Shown one piece after another: positions 1 through 8,615 of a stretch of DNA of 64,000 nucleotides (positions are counted from its first letter, which is position 1; the number at the start of each line of letters is the position of its first letter). The DNA lies in the IMG/VR virus record IMGVR_UViG_3300047557_003487, positions 1 to 64,000 of that record. The stretch is one strand, 5' to 3'. Below the pieces are notes generated by a model. That model had not been told where the DNA came from. It searched no databases and saw nothing but the letters and a program-made list of their open reading frames with translations. The stretch is from a virus. Position numbers and translations under genes: made by a program.

Positions 1-768
1 GTTTATACTGATTTCAATAAAGCACGATTTGGTAATCAATTATTTTTTGTTTCGGCAACAATAGGTACTGCGATTAAAAATGGAACAGACTATGGGTTTT
101 CAAGTCAAATGGGTCATGGTGGAATCAATTATCAACAAATTTTTAAAAATGAATTACCAATAACCCAAACAATACCACAAAATAAACATTATCAAAATGG
201 TTTTGGATATGAGGATATTATAACCCAAGATGCAGAATTGATTGGTTACTTTCAATCAGAAAGTTTTTTCAAACATTGTGAAGACGTAATTAGAAATCAG
301 TTTGAATTGAAGACTGATATTGTCGAAATGTGTCTTGAAAAATACCCAACTATCAAGGAATCCTTGACCATTCATATTAGAAGAGGTGATTACGTTGGTC
401 AACCAAACCATCATCCAGTTGTTCCTTTATCTTATTATAAAAAAATATTGGACCAAATTTCACAAAACTATAATAACATTTATGTATTCAGTGACGATAT
501 TGAATGGGTTAAACAAAACTTTGTAGGGGATAAATTTATATTTCCACAATTTGATTCTAACGACGATTTGTATTGTTTTGTTCTCATGTCTTTGGCTAAA
601 GACAATGTAATTGGTAATTCAACATACAGTTGGTGGGCTGCTTGGTTAAACAAAAACCCAAACAAAAAAGTTTACTCGCCACATTATAAACAATGGTTCG
701 GTCTTTCGTATTCTAATTTAGACACGAAAGATTTGATACCTAAAACTTGGATACAAACCGAATACTAA
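1..768 (+). CDS. GT11-like alpha-1,2-fucosyltransferase, 5'-truncated by window edge
   Basis: The reading frame is open from base 1, so the start lies outside the window. The first visible residues include GNQLFF, matching the N-terminal GNQLFQ-type motif of GT11 fucosyltransferases. HIRRGDY (about nt 370-395) is the conserved GDP-fucose-binding motif, and NSTYSWWAAWL (about nt 616-648) is the C-terminal GT11 signature. The family transfers fucose from GDP-fucose to galactose-containing glycans in the cytoplasm. The 256 visible residues are close to full family length (about 290). The gene ends in a TAATG overlap with the next glycosyltransferase, so the four genes up to 3943 look like one operon. 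Targets could be host surface glycans or phage proteins; the sequence does not say which. Confidence 0.85.
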   Translation, partial: VYTDFNKARFGNQLFFVSATIGTAIKNGTDYGFSSQMGHGGINYQQIFKNELPITQTIPQNKHYQNGFGYEDIITQDAELIGYFQSESFFKHCEDVIRNQFELKTDIVEMCLEKYPTIKESLTIHIRRGDYVGQPNHHPVVPLSYYKKILDQISQNYNNIYVFSDDIEWVKQNFVGDKFIFPQFDSNDDLYCFVLMSLAKDNVIGNSTYSWWAAWLNKNPNKKVYSPHYKQWFGLSYSNLDTKDLIPKTWIQTEY

Positions 769-1406
769 TGAATCACCAAATAGTTTCATTTTACCACAAG
801 CATTTGAATCCTGAAATAAAAGAACTTCAGAAAAAAGCATTCGATAAAATCGAAGTAGAGTTAATCCAATTTGAGTTTGAAGGAACTCATGGTTCGGCAA
901 TTAAATCATTTTTAGATAATAACGATTGGGATTTAGTAACATTATTTGATGTTGATTGCATTCCTAAAGACAGAAAAGTTTTTCAAACAGTAATCGATTT
1001 AGTCGACGATAACACGATATATGGAAATGCACAAGTATCCAACGCATATCCTTATGCTGCGCCAAGCTTCGTGTCTTTTACACGAAATCTATATGAAAAT
1101 TCACCTCATAAAAATTTTGAGGGAATGTATTACCCCAACGAACACGGGAACCATGTAGAGGCTGATTGCGGAGAAGTATTTGTTAAAGAAAAATTAAGAA
1201 TAGGTAAAAAACAAATTTTGAGTTATCCTATTAGTGTAATAGAACCTAAATGGAAATATAGTGGTAATGACCAATATAATGCTTTTGAATACGGTAACGG
1301 TACTCTATTCGATAATAAAACTTTCCATTGTTTTCAGATTAGGCTACCCGAAGCACAATCTATTTTTATTAATTATGTAAAAGAATTTTTAGATGAAAAA
1401 AACTAA
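768..1406 (+). CDS. putative GT-A type glycosyltransferase
   Basis: This 212-residue protein starts at the ATG inside TAATG (768-770), which overlaps the stop of the fucosyltransferase; an in-frame ATG at 747 is less likely. Around residue 61 it has DVDCIP, a DxD-type motif for metal and nucleotide-sugar binding, preceded by WDLVTLFD, typical of GT-A folds. EADCGEVF near residue 130 resembles the later acceptor-site region. No named family is recognised with certainty. It overlaps the next gene by 14 nt, which fits translational coupling. The role is probably transfer of a sugar to a glycan, in step with its neighbours. It could be a degenerate nucleotidyl-sugar enzyme; substrate unknown. Confidence 0.6.
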   Translation: MNHQIVSFYHKHLNPEIKELQKKAFDKIEVELIQFEFEGTHGSAIKSFLDNNDWDLVTLFDVDCIPKDRKVFQTVIDLVDDNTIYGNAQVSNAYPYAAPSFVSFTRNLYENSPHKNFEGMYYPNEHGNHVEADCGEVFVKEKLRIGKKQILSYPISVIEPKWKYSGNDQYNAFEYGNGTLFDNKTFHCFQIRLPEAQSIFINYVKEFLDEKN

Positions 1407-2277
1407 ATTCATAACGTGTATATACACAGACCTATACGGTTCAGAACTTGGTGGTAGACCAGGAAGATATAATCATTATAGATGGAGTTTGATTTCTCTT
1501 TTGAAGATGACCGATGCAGATTTTGTATGCTACACTTCAGAGAAAGAATTACCTTCTTTAGAAGATTTTTTCTACAATCAAAATAACATATCGAGAGAAC
1601 AACTTCAGTTTTCCGTATATGATATTTGGAATTGTAAGTACAAAGATTTAATCAATTCACGTAAAGATGTTGAGTTCACCAAAAACGGAGACAGATGTAT
1701 TGAAATTCAATACTCAAAGTTTGCTTGGTGGTACAATGAAGATGGTTCTTATGAGAACTATTATTGGATTGATGCGGGATTGTCTCATTGTGGCTTAATT
1801 CCTGTAAAATATTTGGACCAAATTAATTACATGAGAGGTTTTTATGAAAGCCCTTTATTCAACAATGAATTTTTGAAAAATTTAATTGAGTTTACTGGTG
1901 ATAAATTCTTCTTAATAGGTAAAGAAAACAACAGAAACTTTTGGTCACAGACCGTTTCTCCTAAATGGTATACAAACTATGATAGGTCAATTCACATAAT
2001 CGGAGGATTGTTTGGAGGTAAAAAGGAAAAATGGCAACCAGTTGTTGACCTATTTGAATCATACATGGAAAAAATTCTTACAGAAGATGCTGGTTTACCA
2101 CATGAGGAACTTATAATGAGTTTGATGCATATAAACCACAATGAATTATTCGAAAGAAAACATTTCGATATTTGGTGGTGTCCTGATAATGCACCACAAG
2201 GTGTAACTCCTGAATTGTTCGAACAGAATAAAAGTTTCTATAAAATATTAGAAGAACTAAATAACATTTATGAGTAA
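1393..2277 (+). CDS. HtrL/YibB-like (WlaTC/HtrL family) putative glycosyltransferase
   Basis: The 294-residue protein opens with KFITCIYTDLYGSELGGRPG and has FAWWYNEDG followed by YYWIDAGLSH near residue 124. The WIDAG motif after a run of aromatic residues is characteristic of the HtrL/YibB (WlaTC) family linked to LPS or surface polysaccharide biosynthesis. GGLFGGKKEKW near residue 203 is another conserved segment of this group. It sits between another glycosyltransferase and a longer HtrL-like fusion, with 14-nt and 8-nt overlaps on each side. The biochemical activity of the family is not firmly established; transferase activity is inferred from context and the acidic WID motif. Confidence 0.65.
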   Translation: MKKTKFITCIYTDLYGSELGGRPGRYNHYRWSLISLLKMTDADFVCYTSEKELPSLEDFFYNQNNISREQLQFSVYDIWNCKYKDLINSRKDVEFTKNGDRCIEIQYSKFAWWYNEDGSYENYYWIDAGLSHCGLIPVKYLDQINYMRGFYESPLFNNEFLKNLIEFTGDKFFLIGKENNRNFWSQTVSPKWYTNYDRSIHIIGGLFGGKKEKWQPVVDLFESYMEKILTEDAGLPHEELIMSLMHINHNELFERKHFDIWWCPDNAPQGVTPELFEQNKSFYKILEELNNIYE

Positions 2278-3943
2278 GATTACATTAGTAACAGGGATAT
2301 GGGATATTGGTAGGTCAGGTTTAACTGAAGGATGGTCAAGACCTTATCAACATTATTTGGATAAGTTCGAAAAATTATTAGAGGTTGATTGTAATTTGAT
2401 AATTTTTGGTGATAAAGAACTTGAACAATTCGTGTATTCAAAAAGAGATACATCCAACACACAGTTCATCAACAGAGATTTATCTTGGTTCACAAACTCG
2501 GAGTTTTTTGAGATGATTCAGAAAATTAGAACAAACCCTGATTGGTATAATCAGGTTGGATGGTTGAAAGAGTCTACACAAGCAAGATTGGAAAACTACA
2601 ATCCGTTGGTGATGTCGAAAGTTTATTTATTGCACGATGCAAAAATAATGGACAAATTCAATTCCGAGTATCTATTTTGGATTGATGGTGGTCTTACAAA
2701 TACAGTACATCCTGGTTATTTCACCCACGATAAAGTTTTAGATAAGTTAGATAAGTATATTTCAAAATTTTCATTCGTGTGTTTTCCTTATGATGCAAAC
2801 ACAGAAATCCATGGATTTGAATATGATAAATTGAATGAACTTGCGGGTGCCAAAGTAAACAAAGTTGCGCGTGGTGGATTTTTCGGTGGACCCAAGGAAT
2901 CAATTTCTGAAATAAATGCTATCTACTATGGGTTGATGAAGTCCACTCTTGCTCAGGGATATATGGGTACTGAAGAATCAATTTTTAGTATTATGTCCTA
3001 CAAACACTCCGATTTAATTAATTATTTTGAAATCGAAGGTAATGGATTATTTGGAAAGTTTTTTGAGGATTTGAAAGAGGATAGATTACAAGTTAAAAAC
3101 GAAAACATTGTTAAACCATCATATAATTTAGATTCAAGTAAAGTTGGTCTTTATGTAATAACGTTCAATAGCCCAAATCAATTCAAAACTCTAATTGATT
3201 CAATGTTGGCATACGACAAAGATTATATAAATAAAACAACTAAGTTTTTATTGGACAACTCGTCTGATGAGACAACTTTCAACGATTACAAAGATTTGTG
3301 TGAAAAATATGGATTTGAACACATCAAAAAAGACAACTTAGGTATTTGTGGTGGAAGACAATGGATTGCTGAACACTTTCAAGAAACAGACTTAGATTTC
3401 TATTTGTTTTTCGAAGATGATATGTTCTTCTATCCAAATGAAGGAACAACATGTAGAAATGGATTTAATAGGTATGTTGAAAACCTATTTGTTAAAACTT
3501 TGGAAATAATGCAAAAAGAAAATTTTGATTTTCTTAAGATGAATTACTCCGAATTCTACGGTGATAATGGAACTCAATGGTCTTGGTATAACGTACCTCA
3601 AAGTGTTAGGTCTGAATTTTGGCCAGGTAAACCAAGGCTTCCACAAATGGGATTAGACCCTAATGCCCCGAAAACAGAATTCAAGAAAATTTTATCTCAC
3701 AAAGGTGTACCTTACGCTACAGGTGAAGTGTATTATTGTAATTGGCCTCAAGTTGTATCAAGACCAGGTAATCAAAGAATGTTTTTAGATGTTACTTGGG
3801 CACACCCTTTTGAACAAACTTGGATGAGTCACATGTATCAACTTGTTAAGAAAGGCGAATTGAACCCTGGTTTACTATTAATGACTCCGACCGAACACGA
3901 CAGGTTTGAGCATTATGATGGAAAACTTCGTAAAGAGTCATAA
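2270..3943 (+). CDS. two-domain protein: HtrL/YibB-like domain fused to GT-A glycosyltransferase
   Basis: The protein has 557 residues. Residues 1-280 resemble the HtrL/YibB family: NPLVMSKVYLLHDA is followed by YLFWIDGGLTN near residue 137 and RGGFFGGPKE near 204. From about residue 290 a second domain begins with VGLYVITFNSPNQF, passes NLGICGGRQWI, and reaches FFEDDMFFYP near 382. That is the pattern of a GT2/GT-A glycosyltransferase with an acidic metal-binding motif. A fusion of the two is unusual and suggests sequential sugar additions by one polypeptide. The start overlaps the upstream gene by 8 nt. A TATTTAT element just after the stop marks the end of this operon. Substrates cannot be told from sequence. 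Confidence 0.65.
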   Translation: MSKITLVTGIWDIGRSGLTEGWSRPYQHYLDKFEKLLEVDCNLIIFGDKELEQFVYSKRDTSNTQFINRDLSWFTNSEFFEMIQKIRTNPDWYNQVGWLKESTQARLENYNPLVMSKVYLLHDAKIMDKFNSEYLFWIDGGLTNTVHPGYFTHDKVLDKLDKYISKFSFVCFPYDANTEIHGFEYDKLNELAGAKVNKVARGGFFGGPKESISEINAIYYGLMKSTLAQGYMGTEESIFSIMSYKHSDLINYFEIEGNGLFGKFFEDLKEDRLQVKNENIVKPSYNLDSSKVGLYVITFNSPNQFKTLIDSMLAYDKDYINKTTKFLLDNSSDETTFNDYKDLCEKYGFEHIKKDNLGICGGRQWIAEHFQETDLDFYLFFEDDMFFYPNEGTTCRNGFNRYVENLFVKTLEIMQKENFDFLKMNYSEFYGDNGTQWSWYNVPQSVRSEFWPGKPRLPQMGLDPNAPKTEFKKILSHKGVPYATGEVYYCNWPQVVSRPGNQRMFLDVTWAHPFEQTWMSHMYQLVKKGELNPGLLLMTPTEHDRFEHYDGKLRKES

Positions 3944-3948
3944 CAATA

Positions 3949-3955
3949 TATTTAT
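3949..3955 (+). promoter_or_regulatory. TATTTAT motif upstream of gene at 3960
   Basis: The 7-mer lies 5 nt before the ATG, directly after the stop of the glycosyltransferase. It belongs to the recurrent set described in the findings. Confidence 0.45.
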
Positions 3956-3959
3956 TGTT

Positions 3960-4337
3960 ATGGAATTTTATATCAAGAAAAACGCCACTCTCCCAGTATT
4001 AAAAATGCAGGTAGTAAAAGATGGTAGGGCGGGTTATATTCAATTTATGGATGCTTTGGAAATCTCAACAATTTTTTTCACGATGATTGAGGTTGAGACT
4101 GGCATTCCAAAGATTGTGTCTGCACCATGCGAGATTGTTAACTTGATATTGGACCCAGGTGCTCCTGCTGAGTATTATATTTATTTCAAATTTTCTTCAA
4201 GGGATACAGACACAGTAGGAAGATATCAGGGACAATTTTTGATTAAGAATGACGAAGGAAATCTGATTCTACCTATCAGAGAAGAACTTTATATTAATAT
4301 CCAAGACAGTTTTATTTCTGAAACTGCGTGTTGTTAG
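3960..4337 (+). CDS. unrecognised small virion-like protein
   Basis: The best start is ATG 3960, giving 125 residues that begin MEFYIKKNATLP; an upstream in-frame ATG at 3906 would lie inside the previous gene and is disfavoured. The sequence is beta-rich with no catalytic motif. The C-terminal half contains VGRYQGQFLIKNDEG and LPIREELYINIQDSF, a pattern seen in Ig-like or BppU-type N-terminal domains of phage tail and decoration proteins. It ends with a Cys pair (ACC). A TATTTAT element 5 nt upstream groups it with the tail genes rather than with the glycosyltransferases. A structural role is inferred only from fold resemblance and the motif. Confidence 0.5.
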   Translation: MEFYIKKNATLPVLKMQVVKDGRAGYIQFMDALEISTIFFTMIEVETGIPKIVSAPCEIVNLILDPGAPAEYYIYFKFSSRDTDTVGRYQGQFLIKNDEGNLILPIREELYINIQDSFISETACC

Positions 4338-4338
4338 T

Positions 4339-4366
4339 TTGACCATCAAATAGTTTTTTTTATATT
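4339..4366 (+). promoter_or_regulatory. sigma70-like promoter candidate for DNA polymerase gene
   Basis: TTGACC (4339-4344) and TATATT (4361-4366) are separated by 16 nt. The -10-like box overlaps the TATTTAT motif at 4363, so the two signals cannot be separated by sequence alone. Confidence 0.4.
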
Positions 4367-4369
4367 TAT
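4363..4369 (+). promoter_or_regulatory. TATTTAT motif upstream of DNA polymerase
   Basis: The 7-mer sits within TATATTTATA, 63 nt before the polymerase ATG. This is the longest leader among genes with the motif, and it contains the structured segment at 4371-4424. Confidence 0.4.
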
Positions 4370-4370
4370 A

Positions 4371-4424
4371 GATGAATGAGAAGGTGAACTTCACGATAGT
4401 GTGAAAGCCAATAAACCACTCGTC
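4371..4424 (+). promoter_or_regulatory. structured leader of DNA polymerase mRNA, possible translational operator
   Basis: The 62 nt before the ATG at 4432 hold three complementary blocks: GTGAA (4384-4388), TTCAC (4390-4394) and GTGAA (4401-4405). TTCAC can pair with either copy, giving alternative hairpins; the second has a six-base loop, GATAGT. An outer helix can form between 4371-4378 and 4417-4424 with one G-U pair and one mismatch. In T4 and RB69, gp43 represses its own translation through a hairpin in its leader. An analogous role here is inference. Confidence 0.45.
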
Positions 4425-4431
4425 TAAAAAT

Positions 4432-7155
4432 ATGTACACTCACGAAGAAATTGAGTCGTTCCTAACAGGAAACGACCCCGAAGAATTTATAGTTGCCATC
4501 GAGTTTGACTACGTTTCAAACTCTATCTTCAAAATCAAAGAAATTCCTGGTAAAGGAAAAGAAATCCGCAAAGACACGTTTATCCCTTTTGCTTGGGTCG
4601 GAGACCTAAGAGGTTTGAACTTCTATAATGATTCTAAAATGGCTCAGAAAGAAGCCATGACTAAGTATGGAATTGTTATTGAAAAATTGGAAACTATGGA
4701 TAACGAACGCCTTCAAAACGGTTTGACCTATATGGTTAAGTCTCTTAAAGGTTATCGTGAACTTATTCAATTTTTCAGAGATGGGGGTTGTGACCCTTGG
4801 GGTGATAAAGCAAAAGAAAAGATTTCAATTTTACCTCCCGTAGAACAATATTTAATTTCCAAAGAAAAAAGATTATTCAAAGGTTTTACGGATTATGATG
4901 AAGTGACTCGTCTTGTATTCGACTTAGAAACTGATGCTCTTGACCCTAAAGATGGTCGAATATTCATGATTGGAATCAAAACCAACAAAGGATATCATAG
5001 GGTCATTGAGTGTCTTGATGAGTCACAAGAAAAAGGTGCGATACTTGAATTTCTGAATGTTATTGACCAAATAAAACCATCTATCATTGGTGGTTACAAC
5101 TCAGCAAACTTCGACTGGCACTGGATTTTTGAGAGGGCTCAAAGACACGGAATTGATATGAGAAAAGCTGTAAAATCTTTACACCCCCAACATTCATATA
5201 CAAGAAAAGATAGTATGTTAAAACTCGCTAACGAAGTAGAGGAGTTTTTACAAACATCTATATGGGGGTACAATGTAATTGATATTATCCACGCGGTTCG
5301 TAGAGCTCAAGCAATCAACTCTAACATCAAAGCCGCGGGTCTTAAGTATATTACAAAATTTATTAACAAAGAGGCACCTGACCGTGTTTACATTGAACAT
5401 ACTGATATTGGTAAGTTATATAGAGAAAAAGAAGAATATTGGTTAAACACTCAAAACGGAAAATATAAGAAAGCTTCTGAGTATCAGGATTTAGATATTA
5501 AGTTTCCTGGCGTCTACATTAAAACAACAGGAGATAACTTGGTTGAGAGATATCTTGATGATGACTTGGAAGAAACTTTGGCTGTTGATAAAGAGTTCAA
5601 CCAAGGTTCATTCCTACTTGCGGCAATGATTCCAACTACGTACGAGAGGGTTTCCACTATGGGTACTGCAACTCTATGGAAGATGCTTATGCTTGCATGG
5701 TCTTACAAACACAAACTCGCTATTCCCGCTAAACAATCGAAGACAGACTTCGTAGGAGGTCTTTCCCGACTACTTAAGGTGGGTTATAGTAAGAACGTAC
5801 TGAAGCTCGACTTCTCGTCTCTATACCCTTCTATTCAGCTTGTACACGATGTTTTCCCCGACTGTGATGTGACGGGTGCGATGAAAGGTATGCTTAAGTA
5901 TTTCCGTGATACCCGTATTCGATACAAACAACTTGCCGAAGAATTCGAAAAGACTGACCCTCAGAAATCTGCGTCATATTCAAACAAACAATTACCGATT
6001 AAGATTTTCATTAACTCAATGTTCGGAGCCTTATCGGCACCTCAAGTATTTGCTTGGGGGGACATGTATATGGGGGAACAAATCACTTGTACAGGTCGTC
6101 AGTACCTTCGTCAAATGATTAAGTTCTTTATGTCTCGTGGTTACATTCCACTTGTAATGGATACGGACGGTGTAAACTTCTCAAGTCCTGACGATGCCGA
6201 TACTCACCATTATGTTGGTCGTGGTTTAAATTGGAAAGTTAAAGCGGGTAAAGTTTATAAAGGACCTGAAGCAGATGTTGCAGAATACAATGATATATTC
6301 ATGAGAGGAGAAATGGCTCTTGATACAGATGGTGTTTGGCCATCATGTATAAATCTTGCCAGAAAAAATTATGCTGTTATGGATGCGAAGGGTAAGATAA
6401 AATTGACTGGCAATTCCATCAAGTCAAAAAAACTCCCTTTGTATATTGAGGAGTTTTTGGATAAAGGGGTTAAGTTATTATTGAATGGTCAGGGTAAGGA
6501 GTTCATTGAATATTATTATGAGTACCTTCAGAAAATATTTGACCAAAAAATCGCCTTGTCCAAGATTGCTCAGAGAGCTAAGGTTAAGTTGACGATGGAT
6601 GATTATGTTAAAAGACTAACTCAGAAGACCAAAGCGGGAAATCAAATGTCTCGTATGGCACACATGGAGTTGGCTTTACAAGCGGGTATTGGTGTTAACC
6701 TAGGTGATGTTATTATGTATGTTAATAACGGAGTAAAGGCGTCTCACGGTGATGTTCAGAAAAAAGGTGATGGGGTACAAATCAACTGTTATATGTTGGA
6801 TGCTAACATATTGGAGAATAATCCCGATATGACTGGTGAGTACAATGTCCCAAGAGCGATTGTGACTTTCAACAAAAGAATTGAACCGTTACTCGTTTGT
6901 TTTAAACAAGATGTAAGAGACCAACTTTTAGTTACTGACCCCTCAGATAGAGGAATATTCACAACAGAACAATGTGAACTGATAAACGGAATGCCTTTTG
7001 AAGATGGGGACCAAGACAAGTTAGATGAAGACGTACTTCAAATTACTGAAGCAGAATTAAAATATTGGGAAAAAAGAGGTGTAAAACCTGATTATATCTA
7101 CGACTTAGCCGAACAAGGTTGGGAAAGGAAATTAGGATTGTTTGAGTCCGTCTGA
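4432..7155 (+). CDS. 43: family B DNA polymerase, T4 gp43-like
   Basis: The replicative polymerase of the phage, 907 residues against 898 in T4. The 3'-5' exonuclease domain has Exo I at FDLETD (D164, E166) and Exo II-type GGYNSANFDWHWI near 218-231. The polymerase palm has motif A DFSSLYPS near 459, motif B KIFINSMFGALS near 525 and motif C MDTDGVNF (D577, D579), all catalytic carboxylates present. Motif C reads DTDGV rather than the common DTDS. No intein or frameshift interrupts it. Its leader (4371-4424) can form hairpins. Its 3' end overlaps by 24 nt the end of a convergent minus-strand gene. It would act with gp32, the gp41-like helicase and other replisome parts encoded at 36-41 kb. 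Confidence 0.97.
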   Translation: MYTHEEIESFLTGNDPEEFIVAIEFDYVSNSIFKIKEIPGKGKEIRKDTFIPFAWVGDLRGLNFYNDSKMAQKEAMTKYGIVIEKLETMDNERLQNGLTYMVKSLKGYRELIQFFRDGGCDPWGDKAKEKISILPPVEQYLISKEKRLFKGFTDYDEVTRLVFDLETDALDPKDGRIFMIGIKTNKGYHRVIECLDESQEKGAILEFLNVIDQIKPSIIGGYNSANFDWHWIFERAQRHGIDMRKAVKSLHPQHSYTRKDSMLKLANEVEEFLQTSIWGYNVIDIIHAVRRAQAINSNIKAAGLKYITKFINKEAPDRVYIEHTDIGKLYREKEEYWLNTQNGKYKKASEYQDLDIKFPGVYIKTTGDNLVERYLDDDLEETLAVDKEFNQGSFLLAAMIPTTYERVSTMGTATLWKMLMLAWSYKHKLAIPAKQSKTDFVGGLSRLLKVGYSKNVLKLDFSSLYPSIQLVHDVFPDCDVTGAMKGMLKYFRDTRIRYKQLAEEFEKTDPQKSASYSNKQLPIKIFINSMFGALSAPQVFAWGDMYMGEQITCTGRQYLRQMIKFFMSRGYIPLVMDTDGVNFSSPDDADTHHYVGRGLNWKVKAGKVYKGPEADVAEYNDIFMRGEMALDTDGVWPSCINLARKNYAVMDAKGKIKLTGNSIKSKKLPLYIEEFLDKGVKLLLNGQGKEFIEYYYEYLQKIFDQKIALSKIAQRAKVKLTMDDYVKRLTQKTKAGNQMSRMAHMELALQAGIGVNLGDVIMYVNNGVKASHGDVQKKGDGVQINCYMLDANILENNPDMTGEYNVPRAIVTFNKRIEPLLVCFKQDVRDQLLVTDPSDRGIFTTEQCELINGMPFEDGDQDKLDEDVLQITEAELKYWEKRGVKPDYIYDLAEQGWERKLGLFESV

Positions 7156-7467
7156 AGAAAGTATATACCAATTACCACTTACGAATTGAAATTCAACACA
7201 GGCAAATTTGTCCAAAACAATTTCATCCCATTCTTCATCAATTCTACCAACATCGGGTCTAACAGTAACTTTGGTCAAGGCTTTAACAACTACGTGGTCA
7301 GTTGTTCTTGAATCTAAAACTAAATAAGACTCGGGAATCCCTTTTACGATAATACAAAATTCACCATTGGTGCGGTAATCCAACTCAGATACTACAGAAA
7401 GTTCTGAAGTTTGGATTACATGTCCACTGATGACTTTTTTTGATGGTATAGATTTAATAATTGCCAT
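7132..7467 (-). CDS. unrecognised 111-residue protein, possibly virion component
   Basis: The protein starts MAIIKSIPSKKVISG and is predicted by eye to be mostly beta strand, with alternating hydrophobics (EFCIIVKGI, HVVVKALTKVTV). No catalytic motif or signal peptide is seen. The start lies 1 nt after the stop of the 375-residue gene upstream on the same strand, so the two are very likely cotranscribed and coupled. The last 24 nt overlap the polymerase gene tail-to-tail. Small beta-rich proteins next to connector-like genes are often head-decoration or neck proteins in phages, but that is only a guess here. Confidence 0.6.
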   Translation of the reverse strand: MAIIKSIPSKKVISGHVIQTSELSVVSELDYRTNGEFCIIVKGIPESYLVLDSRTTDHVVVKALTKVTVRPDVGRIDEEWDEIVLDKFACVEFQFVSGNWYILSSDGLKQS

Positions 7468-7468
7468 A

Positions 7469-8596
7469 TTAGATTACATATATTTGACGAGGCATTGCTC
7501 TAAACTTCATTTGTTTATTTAAGTTCTCTGCAATTAAAGCCTCTCTTTCCATTACTTTTTCAGGTCTCAATCTTGATAGCCACCCGTTTTCACCGATTAA
7601 TTCCTCTAATAATTTGGTCTTTTCGTCTTTAGCTTCAGTTAAAAGACTTGTATAGTCCATCGTAATTTCTGAGTCAGGTGTTTTAAGATTACCACTATAC
7701 TTACCACGAACTCTTGCTAATGTTTCTTTACAATATGCGGTAAACCATCTTCTAATCCACTGTTGACCAGGAACGTTTATATCTTCCCAACTTAAATTTT
7801 CGATTGGAACATCGGTTGGTAATTTAATAATATCAGGATTGTTTTTCAAACAATCGGCTCTACTATCAGGTTCAACATCATAATACCAATACCAAACTGC
7901 TTTACCAGCGTAAAGACTATAGTTATTCCAATTGAATCTACCACCAGGAGTATTGTACAAATGAACTAATTTCTTACCATCAGGTAATCCTGTGATTCTG
8001 TAAGTAAGTGAACCACCTAATATTCTATTGAGGATGTTTGCTTCTTGCATTCTAATCAGATAGTCAAAGCCAGACATCATAAAGTATGAACCTTGATATC
8101 CCATTTGAGCATATCCTGCTTCATTAGCACCCAAACCAATACCACCAAATCCAAATCCACCAACACCACCCAATCCAAAAGCGGTCCAGGGTTGGTTACT
8201 GAACCATAATAGTTCGTTTACCTCACGACCAGCAGGAATTTCGTAATCTTGTTTGTTTTTTTCTAAAATAAAATAATCCTTTTTCAGAACCCAAGGACCT
8301 ACTGTTTGTAGACCTACAATTTTTGAATATGAATACGCGAACTGTTGTTCAAAATCCATAGTTCTTGTTACAAGCGCTCTTGCAACGGATTTTTCGTTCA
8401 TGTTTAAATTTACGAGGTTAACCCATTGAGAGTCAATTAACCACTGAAGAACATATTCTTCATAGTCTCCTATAGATAACTCCATAAGAGAATCCATCAT
8501 CTCATCCTCAAGTTCAACACTTCTGAGAGGTGCACCCAAGAGATGTTTGATTCTTGTGTATATCCTACTTCTTTCTGGTTCTGGTAATGCTGCCAT
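7469..8596 (-). CDS. unrecognised 375-residue protein, probably structural
   Basis: The N-terminus has HLLGAPLRSVELEDEMMDSLM and WLIDSQWVNLVN, helical segments of the kind found in phage connector and neck proteins. Residues 142-162 are strikingly glycine-rich (GLGGVGGFGFGGIGLG), followed by an aromatic region (YQGSYFMMSGFDY) and RWFTAYCKETLARVRGKYS near 290. No enzyme motif is seen. A TATTTAT motif on the minus strand lies 7 nt before its start, as with the tail genes, which supports a late, structural role. It forms a tight pair with the 111-residue gene downstream. A portal-proximal or neck function is possible but not shown. Confidence 0.6.
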   Translation of the reverse strand: MAALPEPERSRIYTRIKHLLGAPLRSVELEDEMMDSLMELSIGDYEEYVLQWLIDSQWVNLVNLNMNEKSVARALVTRTMDFEQQFAYSYSKIVGLQTVGPWVLKKDYFILEKNKQDYEIPAGREVNELLWFSNQPWTAFGLGGVGGFGFGGIGLGANEAGYAQMGYQGSYFMMSGFDYLIRMQEANILNRILGGSLTYRITGLPDGKKLVHLYNTPGGRFNWNNYSLYAGKAVWYWYYDVEPDSRADCLKNNPDIIKLPTDVPIENLSWEDINVPGQQWIRRWFTAYCKETLARVRGKYSGNLKTPDSEITMDYTSLLTEAKDEKTKLLEELIGENGWLSRLRPEKVMEREALIAENLNKQMKFRAMPRQIYVI

Positions 8597-8602
8597 ATCT
8601 TA

Positions 8603-8609
8603 ATAAATA
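8603..8609 (-). promoter_or_regulatory. TATTTAT motif (minus strand) upstream of gene ending at 8596
   Basis: On the minus strand the 7-mer lies 6 nt before the ATG of the 375-residue gene, within the 19-nt gap after the SOD-fusion gene. This shows that the motif follows gene orientation. Confidence 0.5.
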
Positions 8610-8615
8610 TTCAAT

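Noticed and set aside
3906-3959. Upstream start for the small protein at 3960
   Set aside because: It would lie within the previous gene and place the promoter-like motif inside the coding region.
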